Source of the DNA: Rhizophagus clarus
Taxonomy: Eukaryota > Glomeromycota > Glomeromycetes > Glomerales > Glomeraceae
Assembly (NCBI GenBank): GCA_015698045.1
Contig: BLAL01000242.1
Span: forward strand, 997,001-1,061,000
DNA: 64,000 nucleotides
Direction of reading: 5' to 3'
Shown: one piece after another, positions 1-12,355 of the stretch
Numbering within the stretch: the first letter of the stretch is position 1
How the letters are laid out: each line of letters starts with the position of its first letter
Made by a program: the position numbers and the translations under genes
The notes under the pieces: model-generated
Databases searched by the model: none
The model's input: only the letters and a program-made list of their open reading frames with translations
Told to the model about the DNA's origin: nothing

Positions 1-376
1 AATCATTGAACATGTAGCTTTAAATATTAGTTTTTTTCTACACTTTAAGTAATTTTAACAATTCCTGCCTTATTGTTATAAGATTTATGAATTATATTAT
101 AATTCAAAGTGACAATGCGGAATTTCTTCCATATGTGCCACCATTATGGATTGGGCGACTCAAAATGAGCCGCTCGAACCGGTTCTAGAACTGATTTTAT
201 ATTTAGCAGATTCTGAGTTTTAGCCATTTTTAAAAAATCGGGTGTCAGAAAAATTTTAATTAGCTATCAAATTATGGTTGATTGTTTTAATTTGCGTAAC
301 TTTAGAAAGCGACTGAGTCGAAGCGGAACCGATAATGAATTGACGACCACCTACAATTGTTCACATGATCATTAAA
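1..376. other. intergenic, no gene seen
   Basis: AT-rich sequence with a short GC-richer patch around 150-190. No open frame with coding character and no RNA gene was recognised. Confidence 0.5.
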
Positions 377-774
377 TGTATGTTGGCTGTCATCTATAAA
401 CCACACAGTCCGAAATTTTAAAAATGTGTTTATTTATATTGTGTAACTTGTTTTTACAATACTTTATTTAAATATAAATTTTGCCGCGTAAGCGGCAAAA
501 TTTTTTTTTTGCCATATTCCATAAAAAATCCATGAAAAAAGTCCGAAATTTTTCATTTTTATTATGGTTACTTACTAAAATTACCTATTTTTGATCCATA
601 ATAGAACTTAATATTATTATTAAATCTTATAAAACAAACTGATAGAAATGTGCAGTTCATGTTGCTCTATCATTTTATCGGTTTAGTTTTTTTTTTATAT
701 CACTTGGTTCATGATTTATAAAAGTTTGAAGTCACATAATATTATGGTGGTTTATAGGTGACAGCCACCATACA
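377..774. mobile_element. 398-bp element with 28-bp terminal inverted repeats
   Basis: The ends 377-404 and 747-774 are inverted copies of each other over 28 bp with two mismatches (core GGCTGTCAYCTATAAACCAC). The interior has no usable ORF, so this is a non-autonomous DNA transposon (MITE-like). No convincing target-site duplication was seen. The superfamily is unknown. Confidence 0.6.
476..503. other. perfect 12-bp hairpin followed by a T run
   Basis: The arms 476-487 and 492-503 are perfectly complementary (AAATTTTGCCGC and GCGGCAAAATTT) around a GTAA loop, and the T run continues past the right arm. It resembles an intrinsic terminator or a Pol III stop, but it lies inside a TIR element and is more likely part of that element. 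Confidence 0.6.
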
Positions 775-1146
775 ACATATTACATATCGGCTGATTGACA
801 AAGGTTACACACAGCTAAAAACCCATCAAACATTATTATAATAACACGTCACTATTCCAATCGGCGGATATGACTTGATTTATGTAAGTCGGTAAACTAT
901 TATGAAATATTATTTAATTTTTAGTTGCAAGTTGTTTGTTATATGCAATTGGTAACTTATTTTGATTCTGTGATTTCAACCATATCATATGTGCAGTACT
1001 ATCATTTTCCATAATATTACTATAGGATTCAATTGTAAGCTTTCTACTTTTAAGTTATATGGAACCCTTTATCAAGCGTCCTTACACTTTTCAAAAAATC
1101 TAACTATAAAGTTTTTCTCATAATTTAACTAATATGATAAAAAAAT

Positions 1147-1420
1147 ATAAATTTATCTAAGAATAATCAACAATATTCTACTTTAAACGCAAAAATCGCA
1201 AAATCCATTAACCAATCCAGACGTGTGATCAAAATTACTATAGAGCTGGCTAATCAAAATATCAATAACCAAAGAATTCAATTTTAAATTTTTTGTAGAA
1301 CAAAAATCAACCGATCAAAAATCCGCCGATCAGAATGGGAATATTGACCTACCAAGTAGTTTCACGTTAGAATATCTACAAAAATTGGCAAGTTTCGAGA
1401 CTCAAATTTTAACAGCAAGT
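1147..1420 (+). pseudogene. decayed copy of the small CxxC family, form A
   Basis: The stretch 1147-1190 reads as NLSKNNQQYSTLNAK in degraded form, matching the middle of the intact copy at 7075-7455. Near 1360-1415 it reads SFTLEYLQKLASFETQ, the family C-terminal helix. Between them lies unrelated or rearranged sequence where FTLNNxPCExxYDL should be. No start codon or N-terminal half is left. Its closest relative by sequence is the 7.1 kb copy, in line with the duplication that includes both. Confidence 0.6.
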
Positions 1421-1988
1421 AAAAAGTCACATTTATTAACGTTAACGTGATATTATGAATTAAGATTATTATACTATTGTGCAGTGAGAATTCCGTTCAA
1501 AATTATACATTAATGTTTATAATTATTCAACTTTAAAACTCAATTTACTTTATTTGTACTAAATTATATGCAGATAAATAAAGATAGTTTATTTATAAAT
1601 TATTATATGTGTCACCTTATTGAACGTCCTTTCACTCTAGACTATCAAGTTTCACACATTTTAACTAATAAGATAACTGAAAAGAAATATGGATTGATTT
1701 ATAAATAATTATTATATTTGAGGTTTACGATTTTGTTAAATAACTTAATTATGTAATTTCTTAATAAATCTTAATACACAAAACGAAAAATGAATTGACA
1801 AATTGTCGAATAAATTACAAAAGAAATATTTTTTTTCTAATTATCCGAAAATGTTCGCCGATTTTGACTTGATTTAAAAGCCACCATCACTTTGTTACCA
1901 ATATTCTCACTATAATAGATAGAAGATGAATATTTATTATTATTGCACTTTTAATGGGTTGTAAAATTATAATTTTCGCAAATTTCTA

Positions 1989-2290
1989 TCAAACTTTACC
2001 ATATTGGCCCAAGTCCATAGGATCCCAATCATTAGAACTATAAAGAACATATTCAAAAAGGTCATCAACTTCCATTTTGGTCATCTTTTTAAAAAGGTTT
2101 CAAAATTATTTACGGCTGCTTCTATTTTATTTACTCCGTCTACTAAAAAGTAAATTAATAAATTTGCTTGTTTCTTTGCATATAGGACAAAACTTTAGAG
2201 GGTTTCTTTTTATCTTTCTATGATCTGGACGAATTTTTTGAACGTATGGCAGTGTTCTACGGGTATAAATTCGTAATTTTTTGATGACAT
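1989..2290 (-). pseudogene. frameshifted copy of the small CxxC family, form B (acidic tail)
   Basis: It starts with ATG at 2290 and MSSKNYE, then needs one frameshift to continue as TRRTLPYVQKIRP, a basic stretch and CPICKETSKFINLLFS. After a break, the tail reads MEVDDLFEYVLYSS then DWDPMDLG before a stop at 1989-1991. The tail matches the intact form B gene at 33334-33603 and replaces the FTLNN/PCELEYDL module of form A. The frameshift near codon 8 and a break near the middle make it a pseudogene, unless there are assembly errors. Confidence 0.65.
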
Positions 2291-3047
2291 TGGAGCAAAA
2301 GTGAAAAATAAATAAGATAATAACCAACGATAAGGGCGAAAATATGCCTACTATATATTTTATGCAACTTCTTTTAGAATGGACCTTATCTAGAATGGGT
2401 CTTTTGCATGGGCTTTTCTTTTACTAAATGTACTACTATAAATATTTAAATCGTAAAATGCATATGTATATACGTATAGTCACGTGATTATGATTATTTA
2501 CAACGTGCCAACACTAATAGATTGCTGGTATCTATTATAAGTTCAATCACAAACACAGAAGCTAGAATTTTCATGATGGCAAATTCTAATTTTAATTTAT
2601 TAATAAACCGGGAATTTCGAAATTTGTTACAAAAAATCTGTACTAATCATTTTTATTATGGAGTTTCTCCCATGTTTGTGATTAAACTTATTGTAGACAC
2701 CTCATCCATACATTACAGTGACTACACTGTTACTATGTACTCTTTTGGAATGGGTTGACAAATCCATCATATGTAACCAGTTTCACATTTTTGGCGTCTG
2801 CAGCTCGGACATTCCGCACTCTGTCCGCACTCTTCAATAACTTAAAAAGACTCTACAAGCGAATCTAATATTAATAAATTCAAGCATCAGTATTAAAATA
2901 AATAAATAAATAAATAAATATAAATAAAAATAAATAAATAAAATAAAATAAAATTTAATTCTTAACCAATAAATTCAATTTTTTTTTTATGAAGTGTCTT
3001 TTAGTAACTAAAAAGAATATTTATATTTCATTAAATTCAAACCACTA
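2291..3047. other. intergenic with an AAAT-type simple repeat
   Basis: No gene recognised. 2895-2955 is an (AAAT)n-like microsatellite with interruptions. CACGTG is present at 2481. A slightly GC-richer patch at 2795-2850 has no clear frame. Confidence 0.5.
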
Positions 3048-3290
3048 TGACCTCTGCACGTCATTCCATAAGGAGATCCAATTTCACAAATCTGAAAATC
3101 CGGAATTTTTTTGAATAATTAAGTAATTATTATACAGAGAAAAGTCGATTATCAGATTTTGGAATTTCAATGGTTCTTCTCGAAAATAAAGGTGTTCCAC
3201 TAAGTTTTAAAACACTTTCATAGGGCAATTAATTTCCGAGAATTGCAAATTCTGAAAAAATCGATTTCCTTATTAACCGTTTGAAAATAA
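3048..3290. mobile_element. decayed MITE copy (family of 40537-40787)
   Basis: It begins TGACCTCTGCACGTCATTCC and shares the internal sequence AATTAATTTCCGAGAATT with the better copy at 40537-40787. The right terminal repeat is not recognisable. The similarity appears to start upstream of the element, from about 2990. It is directly followed by a family A remnant. Confidence 0.6.
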
Positions 3291-3324
3291 CGACAATGAA
3301 ATTATTTTTTTAATGACGAAAAAA

Positions 3325-3495
3325 TAATATGATGAAACCTCTAATTGTAATGAAACAGAAGATTGTGTCAAATTACTTTCTAATAGAGTAAACAGAATTG
3401 GAAAATTAACAACAATTATAAAAACTAATATTTCCTGCAAATCGGAATCCGATTTATCAATTCTTACCTTAGTAGAAAATTTATAAAAACTGGTA
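3325..3495 (+). pseudogene. decayed copy of the small CxxC family
   Basis: Plus-strand reading gives NCNETEDCVKLLSNRVNRI near 3335-3400, then a degraded segment with ESDLSILTLVENL near 3445-3485, corresponding to YDLSNFTLENL. The start, N-terminal motif and most of the C-terminal module are missing. Confidence 0.6.
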
Positions 3496-6400
3496 ATATA
3501 TATAATATAAATTTGTAACAATAACAACTACTGTAAGCTGAAATAAAATTTCTCTCTCTCATGATATTTAATTAAAAATGTAATTTAGATTTTACTAAAG
3601 AATTAAAAAATGCAAAACTTTATCATATTTTTAAAATTCAATTTTTAATAACAACGTTCTCTTTTAACTTTTGATAATCATAAACAAAAAGTATTCGCTG
3701 ATTATTAGTTAACCAACGCTTTAAAATTTTCGGTAAAAGATGATCATTAATAAATTTTCTATACCGTGTGTATACACTATATATTATTTTACTGCCCTAT
3801 AAAATAAGTAGATACCAGATACGTTTTTATACCGAAGGGTACATTTTGTATACTGAAAGATAATTTATAAGTATACATATCTTATTACAGGAAATCATAA
3901 TCATATCCAAATGCATCTTATTGAAAAGTTTAAATAAAATTACAATACACGGTCGTTAAAACATAACATTATAAATAGATAAAAAAAAATGGTAATATCT
4001 TACGGTGTATCAATGAATGGAATAAGAAAAACCGGGAAAAATTGCACATAAAATGCATAATACAAGATTTTTGAAAAGTAACAATTTTTATAGTGAATAA
4101 TAAAATAAAGTAGTGTATCAAAGCGTTATAATAAATAAAATATTTTGACTAATAAATTCTTTGTTAAATTTATAAATTATTTTAATTGGACATAATCTGT
4201 TAAAGTTAATGAAAAGTAAATCCGTTGAAATATTGAGCAATTAATAAAAATTCGTATTTGTCGAGAAAGGTTCGTGATAAGCCTTAGTTTGTTTCGAGTA
4301 TTAATTGGTGCGTTACATTTTCCCTTTTGAGAAGGCATTTTCGTTGTATAATGTATGTATATACACATACAGTATATTTAGCACAAAACTATGTATAGAA
4401 CAAACCAAATATTATAAATGTTTATACTACGTTAAAATAAGATCCGAATATATATCATCATAGCATATTTTTATGTATATTTTAAAACAGAAGACGTGTC
4501 AAAATCGGGCATTGTTCAATTGTTTTTGTTTCGATAATTTATTATCATTCCTTAAAAATTTGGTGATCTGTCTAATTTCGTTGTCTTTCTTTTTCCATAA
4601 AATAAACCTTGATCTCATTTATGTAAAATTTTTCGAGCAAGTTAGTATATGAACACTACCTTTGTTAATATCGTACAAATGAATAAATTTTTTTTTTTAT
4701 AATTGTAGTATACGTGCCTTTTCATGTATGTTTAAAACAGAAAACGTAAGGGAACGCGTTAAAATCGGGGCATTGCACTAATTTGTTTTGCTTCTATAAT
4801 TAATTAATTATATTGTAATTCCTTAAAAGTTTTTGTAAAAAGGAAATAATTATTGTCTAACTCCAATTGACTTTTCCCATGAAAATATACCTTGATCTCA
4901 AATGCTATCAATACAAATACACCTTTGTTTACATTGCACCAACAAAGCGCGTCTTTATCTTTCTTTCCCGGAAATACTTTTCTCTATGGATAACGAAACG
5001 CCTTTGTTTATCTTTAGTTGATTGCATTTTTGTATCTTTTTTATATATATTATGTCTTTCAGAATTAAAAAATAATCAATATAGAAATAAAAGGTCATGA
5101 TGTGTACGACTACTGTACGTGGCGTAATTAGTGGTCACACGATTTTCTGTTTACGTGATCGGAAAAATCTAGGCCGATATGCCCGACTTCGGATTAGCAT
5201 AAATAATCGGTCTATGCCCGAAAAGGCGTTGGCTAAATAAATCGGCATGAATGATGGGAATTAATTTGCAAAGCCAAATAATTGAATAATATTATAGTTA
5301 ACGTCGGGATTCGCTTAATGTGAAAGACCGAAACATCACTACCATTTCACTGCCATAAATATATAACAATAAATCGTTACCTCAATCATTGATTTACGGC
5401 GAATTCCGTAATAAAACAGATTATTATTATTTTTGTATTTAATATAGTGCAGAAAATAACATTTTTAAACTATTTCAATAATACACAAATTCTGTATCTA
5501 ATGGCAACTGATTATTTGCGCAAAATAATAATTTCTCAACGAAAACTTTTGTTGAAAATTTAATTTAATTTGTGGTTACAGAATCTTAATATTTAGCATC
5601 TAATATACCTCTGTTAGATAAATTCTGGAAACATCTTGAAGTTTTAATAATTTGTAATCCTTTTTTATTGCCACGACCCGCAAACTAATAAATATTCATA
5701 ATCAGTAAACCCAAATAAGTAAATATGATTCACAATCGATGAGAGATAAAAATAAAATGCAGCAAAGGTTTCCTCAACAATTAGACATCAAACGATCAAT
5801 ATTTTTCTTCCAACAATGATCGCGACAGTCTCGTAATAATAATAATAAAGAAGCATAATTAATTTGAAGAAATCAAAAAAGATTAAACTTGCGTCGTGGA
5901 TCAAGCATATTTGTTTATAACTAAAAATAAATGTCTTAGGAAAAAGATTTGGAGAAAGCGAGGATAAACTTATTAAATTAAGATAGATTATATTATCTTC
6001 TTTCACTATATATTTGCATTAAAAGCTTTCAAAATTAAACTCACGGATTGAAGCAGGTAAGGTTATTTATAATATTAGGATTTTTTTTTTTCAAATATTT
6101 TACGTTCATATATCAAATATGACCCCTCAGATTAAAACAGACCAGAATTAACCGAAATGAATTGGTAGATCGACCAATTTTAGTTTACTTGTGAGTAATT
6201 AAGTTTATCCAACTAGTAAACACACGATATTCTTTCCATTTAACATAAGTCTTATATGTTTTAATTTATTAGTTAAGATTATCATCATTGTTATGCTGTA
6301 CTACTATCTCTTTATAAATTAAACATTTCCATACGAATAAGGAAATAAGATTTTGATATAACAAACAATAATAAATGACACATCACATTTATTATGGGAT

Positions 6401-6974
6401 TTTATTTATTTGTTTACCTTGTGTTATTCTTTTTTTCATTATACTTATTTGCCAAAAAAATCAATAAATAAATGATATTTATATTAATTCTTCTATATCA
6501 GACTGAATTATTTATAAGGAAAAATGGCCATTAAACTATCATTATGAACATTTAATTGTAAAGGTTATTATAAACAGCCAATTATGTGCAACCAAAATTG
6601 CACCAATCTTGAGATGAAACTCTTAAACAACAATTCATTTATTGATAAATTTATTGAGTGATTACCAATCTTTTATACGGTCAATTTTAATGATTTTTTA
6701 ATCTTAATTGACAAAATTATGTATTCTATTGGTCAGAATTATCAATTAAATCATAGATCTATTTATATTAGATTGATGTAGTAATTATAAAGAATTTATA
6801 AATCGACATAAATTATCAAGCCATTTTTTACTATAAGCATTTCTAGTGGTATAAATATAAACGGTAATATCCGAAAAGTTCACAACTCCTGTTACAAATA
6901 AACTGAAATTATTACTTTAAAACAAATAAACAAAAAATTATTTAACTATGAGAAATATATATATAGATCACAGA
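3496..6974. other. gene-poor AT-rich stretch
   Basis: No gene recognised. 4480-4620 and 4715-4880 resemble each other (AACAGAAGACGTGTCAAAAT against AACAGAAAACGTAAGG, then a shared CCTTGATCTCA), so a local direct duplication is likely. 5100-5340 is GC-richer with repeated CGGTC/GCCCGA words and could be an old transposon end. Confidence 0.4.
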
Positions 6975-7074
6975 AATGTTTTTTGAAATTTTAAACCTAT
7001 TTCCTTATGCACTAAAAAAAACAAAAAAAAAACAAAAAAAAATAATAGATTTCATTTCGTTATTCATAAAAAAT

Positions 7075-7455
7075 ATGTCACAAAAAATAAGTACACGCGG
7101 GACGTCTCCATATGTTCAAAAAATCGTTCTCAACAGTAATGGCAGCAGAAGAGTCAGAAGGAAACCACCTAAACTTTGTCCTGATTGCAAGGAGACAAGT
7201 GATTGCGTTAACATTATTTCTAGTGAAGTAAATAAAATCGAAGAGATTGTTAACAATCTTCACACAAATTTATCTAAGAAGAATAATCAACAATTTTCTA
7301 CTTTAAATGCAAAATTTACTTTAAATAATGTTCCATGTGAAATGAAATATGATTTATCAGAATTCTCTTTAGAATATTTACAAAGATTAGTAATTTTGAC
7401 GACACAACATTGCGATAATAGTAACGGAAATAATAAACATTCATCTTCTATATAA
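7075..7455 (+). CDS. small CxxC family protein, form A, 126 aa
   Basis: The function is unknown; I do not recognise a named family. The start at 7075 (MSQKIS) is chosen because relatives begin MSS/MSK here, although the frame stays open back to 6976. Features in order: PYVQKI at residues 15-20, a basic stretch with RRVRRKPPK, the cysteine cluster CPDCKETSDC, a predicted helix SEVNKIEEIVNNLHTN, then FNAKFTLNN-like sequence and PCEMKYDLSEFSLEYLQRL. There is no signal peptide or membrane segment. The tail is N/S-rich. A TATA-like run lies at 6953-6966. The spaced cysteines could bind zinc and the basic run could act in nuclear import; both are inference. It is the intact form A member of the duplicated block. 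Confidence 0.7.
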   Translation: MSQKISTRGTSPYVQKIVLNSNGSRRVRRKPPKLCPDCKETSDCVNIISSEVNKIEEIVNNLHTNLSKKNNQQFSTLNAKFTLNNVPCEMKYDLSEFSLEYLQRLVILTTQHCDNSNGNNKHSSSI

Positions 7456-8650
7456 TCTAAATCTTCCTCTCCTTCTACCTCTTCTACATCTAGCGACTAA
7501 AATTTCTCGAAATTCCAAGGCTTCCAAAGAGTTTTATTTTTTTTTTCGAAGAAATACATTTTCGATATTCGATATTATTATGCTCTAAACAACCGAAATT
7601 TTCGAAATTTTAGAAAAATGATTTTTTTTTTTTACTTCACAAACACAAAATTTTTTTTTATATGATATAATTAATTATGCAACATTATAACAAAAAATAC
7701 AAGCGTGAAAGAATCGTAAACACCGAAATATTTTTCGATTTTTATTTCAATAATAATGGCGAACAGATAATATTAAAAATTAAGCAATAATGGCAAAATA
7801 TATTCACCTAAAACTGTGAAACTTTACACGTTTATCATTATCTTTCAAATATCTTTTATTGTCAAGGTCATATTACGTATGCAATCCTATATACAGTATA
7901 TGGCGAAGAACTAATAAAAAGTTAAAAAAAAAAAAAACACTGTCATAATAGATAATTTCATCAACTTACGATATTGTTATATGCATTACAATTAAATCGA
8001 GAGAATAGAAAAAAATTTTCTCTCAATAACATTAAGTTAAAAATAAGCACAAAAAATAAACTAAGAACGGTAAGGCAGATGATCGACATGACACACGTAT
8101 GATTTTTTTCTTTTTGTAAATCATTTTACAAAAAGTTTCTCTCTCAAATAAATTAAAAAAACTTAATAAAGTAATAAATTTATACTAATTTTTAATCTTA
8201 TATAATTTCTTAATATATCTTAATACGTAAAGCGAAAAACGAATATCTGATAAATATGTCAAATAAATTTAGTGGCTTGATAATAAAATTATAAAGATTA
8301 AAAACCAAACGCTTTTGATATCGTTACTTTAACTATATTAATAGAAAATGGATGCATACGATTTATTATTATTGCACTTTTAATAAGATGTAAATGTAAA
8401 TTACTAATGTTGCAAATTTCTAAAATGTTGACATTTCTAATCACTGATAAAAAGGTTCATCAACTTCCATTTGGTCGTCTCTTTTAAAATTATTTACGGT
8501 TTCTTCTGTTTTATTTACTTTACTAAAAAGTAAATTAACAAACTTGCTCGTTTAATTGCATTTAAACTCTGGAGGGTTTTATCTTTCTTTCAGGACAAAT
8601 TTTTTGAGTGTTCTGCGCAGTTTTTGTTCGTAATTTTTTATGGACTATAA
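7080..8650. repeat. direct segmental duplication, copy 2 (partner about 1.04-2.29 kb)
   Basis: It carries the intact form A gene, about 900 bp of shared AT-rich sequence, and a decayed form B copy on minus, in the same order as the copy at the left end. The spacer 7456-8439 holds no other gene. Confidence 0.55.
8440..8640 (-). pseudogene. decayed form B copy of the small CxxC family
   Basis: On minus it reads KNYEQKLRRTLKKFVLKER, a lost cysteine region, TSKFVNLLFSKVNKTEETVNN and QMEVDEP, with several stops and frameshifts. The start codon is lost (a degenerate AT-rich site near 8635). The MEVD tail places it in form B. Confidence 0.6.
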
Positions 8651-10402
8651 GGGTATATTGCTTTCATTTAAGAACGTGAAGTAGGATACTGTATACAGTA
8701 TTTATACAGCAATGAACGATTAAAAGAAACTGAGATGAGCATATGAGAGCATCCCAGTGTCATCGTTTAGACTATTTTATACGACGTTTGTAATAAAGAA
8801 AATCGTTATGATAAACCTTCTGTACTAGTATTTGGATATACGTAATAACCGAAGTCTTAATTAGGATCCGTAATTTGATTGAACAGGTTGTAAAAAAAAA
8901 GATATCTGACATTTTAGTATCACAAAATATTTTATAGTTCTGAAAGAGTACATAGTAGTTTAATTCTTAACTTCCGAAAATAATTGTCTCTTTTAATTTT
9001 TAATATTGTAGTTTATATTTAAGACAATTTCTCAAAATATATATTACTTATCCATATAGAAAAAGTACTGGGGTTAGAATATCACAGCAGTTCGGATGAT
9101 ATTTTAACCTCCTGCAGCCGCTGATGATCATACTTATAAATACGAAATTAAACTATTTCCAATGTGACACGTCCTTTTAGCCTTTTTTCAAACTATTTTT
9201 TCTGTATATGATTATTATGATGTTTAGTTTTTAGTATATGAAAATATACCAACAATAATTTTGTAATTGTAGTTTATTTTTAGCTTAGTGTATTGAATAT
9301 CACTTGCTTTCTTACGCAGCTTAAATCGAGATTTTAGTCGTTACTAAAATATAGAATTTACGTTCGAAACTTCTGAGTTTTGCAAATTAAAGGCCTTTAT
9401 TATCATTAATTTGTGTACTACTTACACATAGTTATTATGTTTATTTACTTTTAATTGTTACTAAGGAATCAGAAGATTATAATCATGTAACCGATGATAC
9501 ATTGATTAGGGTCACATTTAACTCACCACAATTACTTCATCGATATTCATTTCACCGATATTTACATTTAAATATCACAATAAAATTAAATATAATTTGG
9601 AAAAAAAATTAACTCTATTTTCCTTATAAAATAAAAAAAGAAAGCTTTTCTTTTTTTTTTTTTGTTGCCAAGTAAGAGCGAATAGTGTGAAAAAAAAACC
9701 GCAATAGGATGGTCAAATTACATTATTATTATTATTATTACTTAAAATAATCTTTATTTTTATTTTATTCTTAAAAATTCCATAATTCTAAATCTTAATA
9801 ATAATAATTTACATACTATTATTAATTAATTACTTATATAAAAAATTCTTATAACGTTTAAACATGACTAATATTCCGATTATCTTTGTTTGCTTCAATC
9901 GTTATACGGATACAGATTCCGACAAAATATGTATTAACCAATCAGAAAAATAAGTAAATTTGTTGGTTAGTTAAACTCCAAAAATTAATATGGTAACGAA
10001 AAATTTGACTACGAATAACTAATTAAATTTCGCTTAAAATAGTTTATCAACGGATTATATTACGTTACTTTTTTTTCATCCATTCATCAATAATCCTCAC
10101 ATTTCCACATAACTTAATAGTTTGAACGAAACACATACATTAATGTGCTTTTTACAACATACCTTAACGAATAACGAATATTTTAAACAATAATTTCTAT
10201 AATACAATTACACACACAAGTGAAATAACAAAGGTTTGATTGCTAAATCACGTTTTTTTTTCGAAAAAATCAATTTCTTTAAAAAGAGATACATAAATAA
10301 AACGAAGTAAAAAGGTAAAAAAAAAAAAATTTCGTCGGATTTTAAATTTGTAATGGATATTCGAATTCCAATGAGAAAGGATAAAAAAGTTTCATATTCA
10401 TT
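8641..10402. other. intergenic, no gene seen
   Basis: AT-rich throughout, with A/T homopolymers near 9645-9665 and an ATT run at 9721-9740. The only structure noted is the hairpin at 9070-9111. Confidence 0.45.
9070..9111. other. 13-bp stem hairpin, possible small-RNA precursor or foldback
   Basis: The arms GGTTAGAATATCA (9072-9084) and TGATATTTTAACC (9097-9109) pair over 13 positions with one G-T wobble, around a 12-nt GC-richer loop. It lies far from any gene. It could be a foldback relic; there is no direct sign of transcription. Confidence 0.35.
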
Positions 10403-10756
10403 TTACTTAATAGATGTTTCGCTTGAGGGAGAATTAGGTTGTGTAGTAATAATGACAAGTTTTTGCAAACTTTCTAAAGAAAAGCTTGATATGTCATATT
10501 CCAATTCACAGAGATCATTATTTAGAGCAAATTTTGCATTAAATTTAGAAAGCTTATCAGATTTCTTCTTTTGAAGATTTTTAAAATTATTTATAATCTC
10601 TTCAATTTTATCGACTTTATTAGAAACCAATTTAACGCAATCAATTGTTTCTTTACAATTAAGACAAAGTTTGGGAGGCTTTCTCCTAATTTTCTTGCCA
10701 TTATCAAGATTTATTTTTTGGATATACGGTTGCATTCTATTTTGTCTATGCGACAT
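10403..10756 (-). CDS. small CxxC family protein, form A, 117 aa
   Basis: Unknown function. It begins MSHRQNRMQPYIQKINL, so the PYVQKI motif is kept as PYIQKI. Next come KKIRRKPPK, the cysteine cluster CLNCKETIDC, the helix SNKVDKIEEIINNFKN, then FNAKFALNN and LCELEYDISSFSLESLQKL, and an S/T-rich tail ending SSETSIK. All family landmarks are in place without stops, so the copy looks functional. AT-rich TATA-like sequence lies about 90-110 bp upstream of the start. Confidence 0.7.
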   Translation of the reverse strand: MSHRQNRMQPYIQKINLDNGKKIRRKPPKLCLNCKETIDCVKLVSNKVDKIEEIINNFKNLQKKKSDKLSKFNAKFALNNDLCELEYDISSFSLESLQKLVIITTQPNSPSSETSIK

Positions 10757-11764
10757 TAGATTATGCGGGTAACGAAATATTTTACTTAAATTTTTTCATG
10801 GTAAATTCTCATCTTTATTTATACTAACGTGTTGATGCGTTTTATATTAAGCGCTAAAATATATAAAATATATGATACATAAAAACAAAAATTATAAATA
10901 TAAAAATTATAAATAATATAGTTTAGGAATATGTATACCGATTACCTAATGTCATTGAAACTAGTAGCTTTTACGCAACTATTTATAACCACAGAATAAA
11001 CCAAAAAAAAAGAAATTAAGAAATTTAATAATTCGAATTTTATTGAAATATTGCTATATAGGGCCTGATTGACAAATAAAAGAAATAAAGGTGTAACTGT
11101 TATTGATTAACATAACAGATAAATAATTCTGTACCGCAGCTCTTTGTTTGGAACTTATTTTTTCCGTTAAAAATATAAAATAATGGCGTTATAAACGCTT
11201 ATCCGTAAAAGGAAAATTCTTGTCATAGTAAATAAGTAGATTAGATAACAATGTTTTCATCAATATATTATCATTTGACGATGAACCTTTTGGTTTCATT
11301 CATATACTACTCAAATTTTATAAGGCTTTCACTTTTTTGCGCATGATAGAACAATTTCCATTGTTTTGTAGAGTGGTATTTTTATAATATGATACACAAT
11401 TAAAAGTAGATAAGCATATGACAATGTCTCAGCGTTGTCGTACTATTTTATAACAAAAGGGTATATAACTTGATTTTACAAGCTGTAAAGAAGGTAACTG
11501 ATACATCTGATGCATAACTGGCGTATTCATATCACATAATATTTATAGTACCGAAAGTTTATATATTAGTTGCTTACGAAAATAATTAATTTCCTTGTTC
11601 TCAAGGATTTTTTTATTTCATTAACAATGAAAACGATAATTATATATTTATATCTAATCGATCATTCATTCATTCCTCATCATTAGCCTACAAATAATTA
11701 CGATAACGTTTTTCCATATAGAAAGAAACATGCAGCATACTCAAGATAACATATTTTCAAGTAG
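10757..11764. other. intergenic, no gene seen
   Basis: AT-rich; no coding character or repeat structure recognised. Confidence 0.45.
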
Positions 11765-11880
11765 CGTTTCGGGCGAAACTAGTTTCGTCCAAATGGTCTA
11801 AAAAACATTTCCAAATTTGGTTTCAGAAGTTTCGGACAATTTCTCCTTATATTGGGCGAAACTTGGACGAAACGTTTCGG
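11765..11880. repeat. GTTTCG/CGAAAC palindrome-rich inverted repeat
   Basis: Two perfect palindromes, CGAAACTAGTTTCG (11774-11787) and CGAAACGTTTCG (11868-11879), and an inverted pair GTTTCGTCCAA (11782-11792) / TTGGACGAAAC (11863-11873) form an arm-like arrangement of about 115 bp. It is much richer in CG than its surroundings and is probably a MITE or the end of a larger DNA transposon. It abuts the gene fragment that follows. Confidence 0.5.
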
Positions 11881-11915
11881 ATTTTGAAAAATAGTTTCGC
11901 TTAGAATAAAGATAG

Positions 11916-12129
11916 CAACGCTCCTTCTTGTTTCCCCGTGAAGAGTTTCTAGATACTCTCATTCCAGACCTACTCAAAATATTATACTCTTGGAGTGAAG
12001 TTGTGGCTTTGTCAGATAAACATATACACGCACAAGAAACATATGTACAAACTAAAGCCTCAGGCTATGGTGCGGGCATGCCCAATATGCTAATGCAAGC
12101 AGTTGCTTGGGAGCATAAAAATACGCGAA
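11916..12129 (+). pseudogene. gene fragment, possible internal exon, unknown product
   Basis: An open frame without a usable ATG runs from the TAG at 11913 and contains FLDTLIPDLLKILYSW and SEVVALSDKHIHAQETYVQ, GC-richer than its flanks. A consensus donor GTAAGT sits at 12130-12135, which would end an exon at 12129. Beyond it, another frame is open with a P/S-rich stretch (VPVPSESPSPS). The 5' side is cut off by the GTTTCG palindromes, so this may be a truncated gene or a transposon-captured piece. No domain recognised. Confidence 0.35.
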
Positions 12130-12355
12130 GTAAGTTTCGAAGAGCTAACACCTGATCAAGTTCCTGTTCCATCAGAATCACCGTCGCCTAGTACATTAAT
12201 GGAAAGTACAAACCCGATAACAATCGTAATATAAATTTGATAACGTGATTCGGTTCCACCTAGTCACGTGACTTAACTAATACTTTTACCTAGACGAAAA
12301 AGAAGAAAAGCGTAGCACCTTATAATGTCATGTCAGATTAACAAATATCACAAAT

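Larger units (their letters stand above)
1040..2290. repeat. direct segmental duplication, copy 1 (partner about 7.1-8.65 kb)
   Basis: The order is the same in both copies: a form A family member on plus, an AT-rich tract with shared words (for example TAATTTCTTAATAWATCTTAATAC and TTATTATTATTGCACTTTTAAT near 1750-1960 and 8200-8380), then a form B family member on minus. Copy 1 has decayed in both family members. Limits are approximate, judged by eye. Confidence 0.6.
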
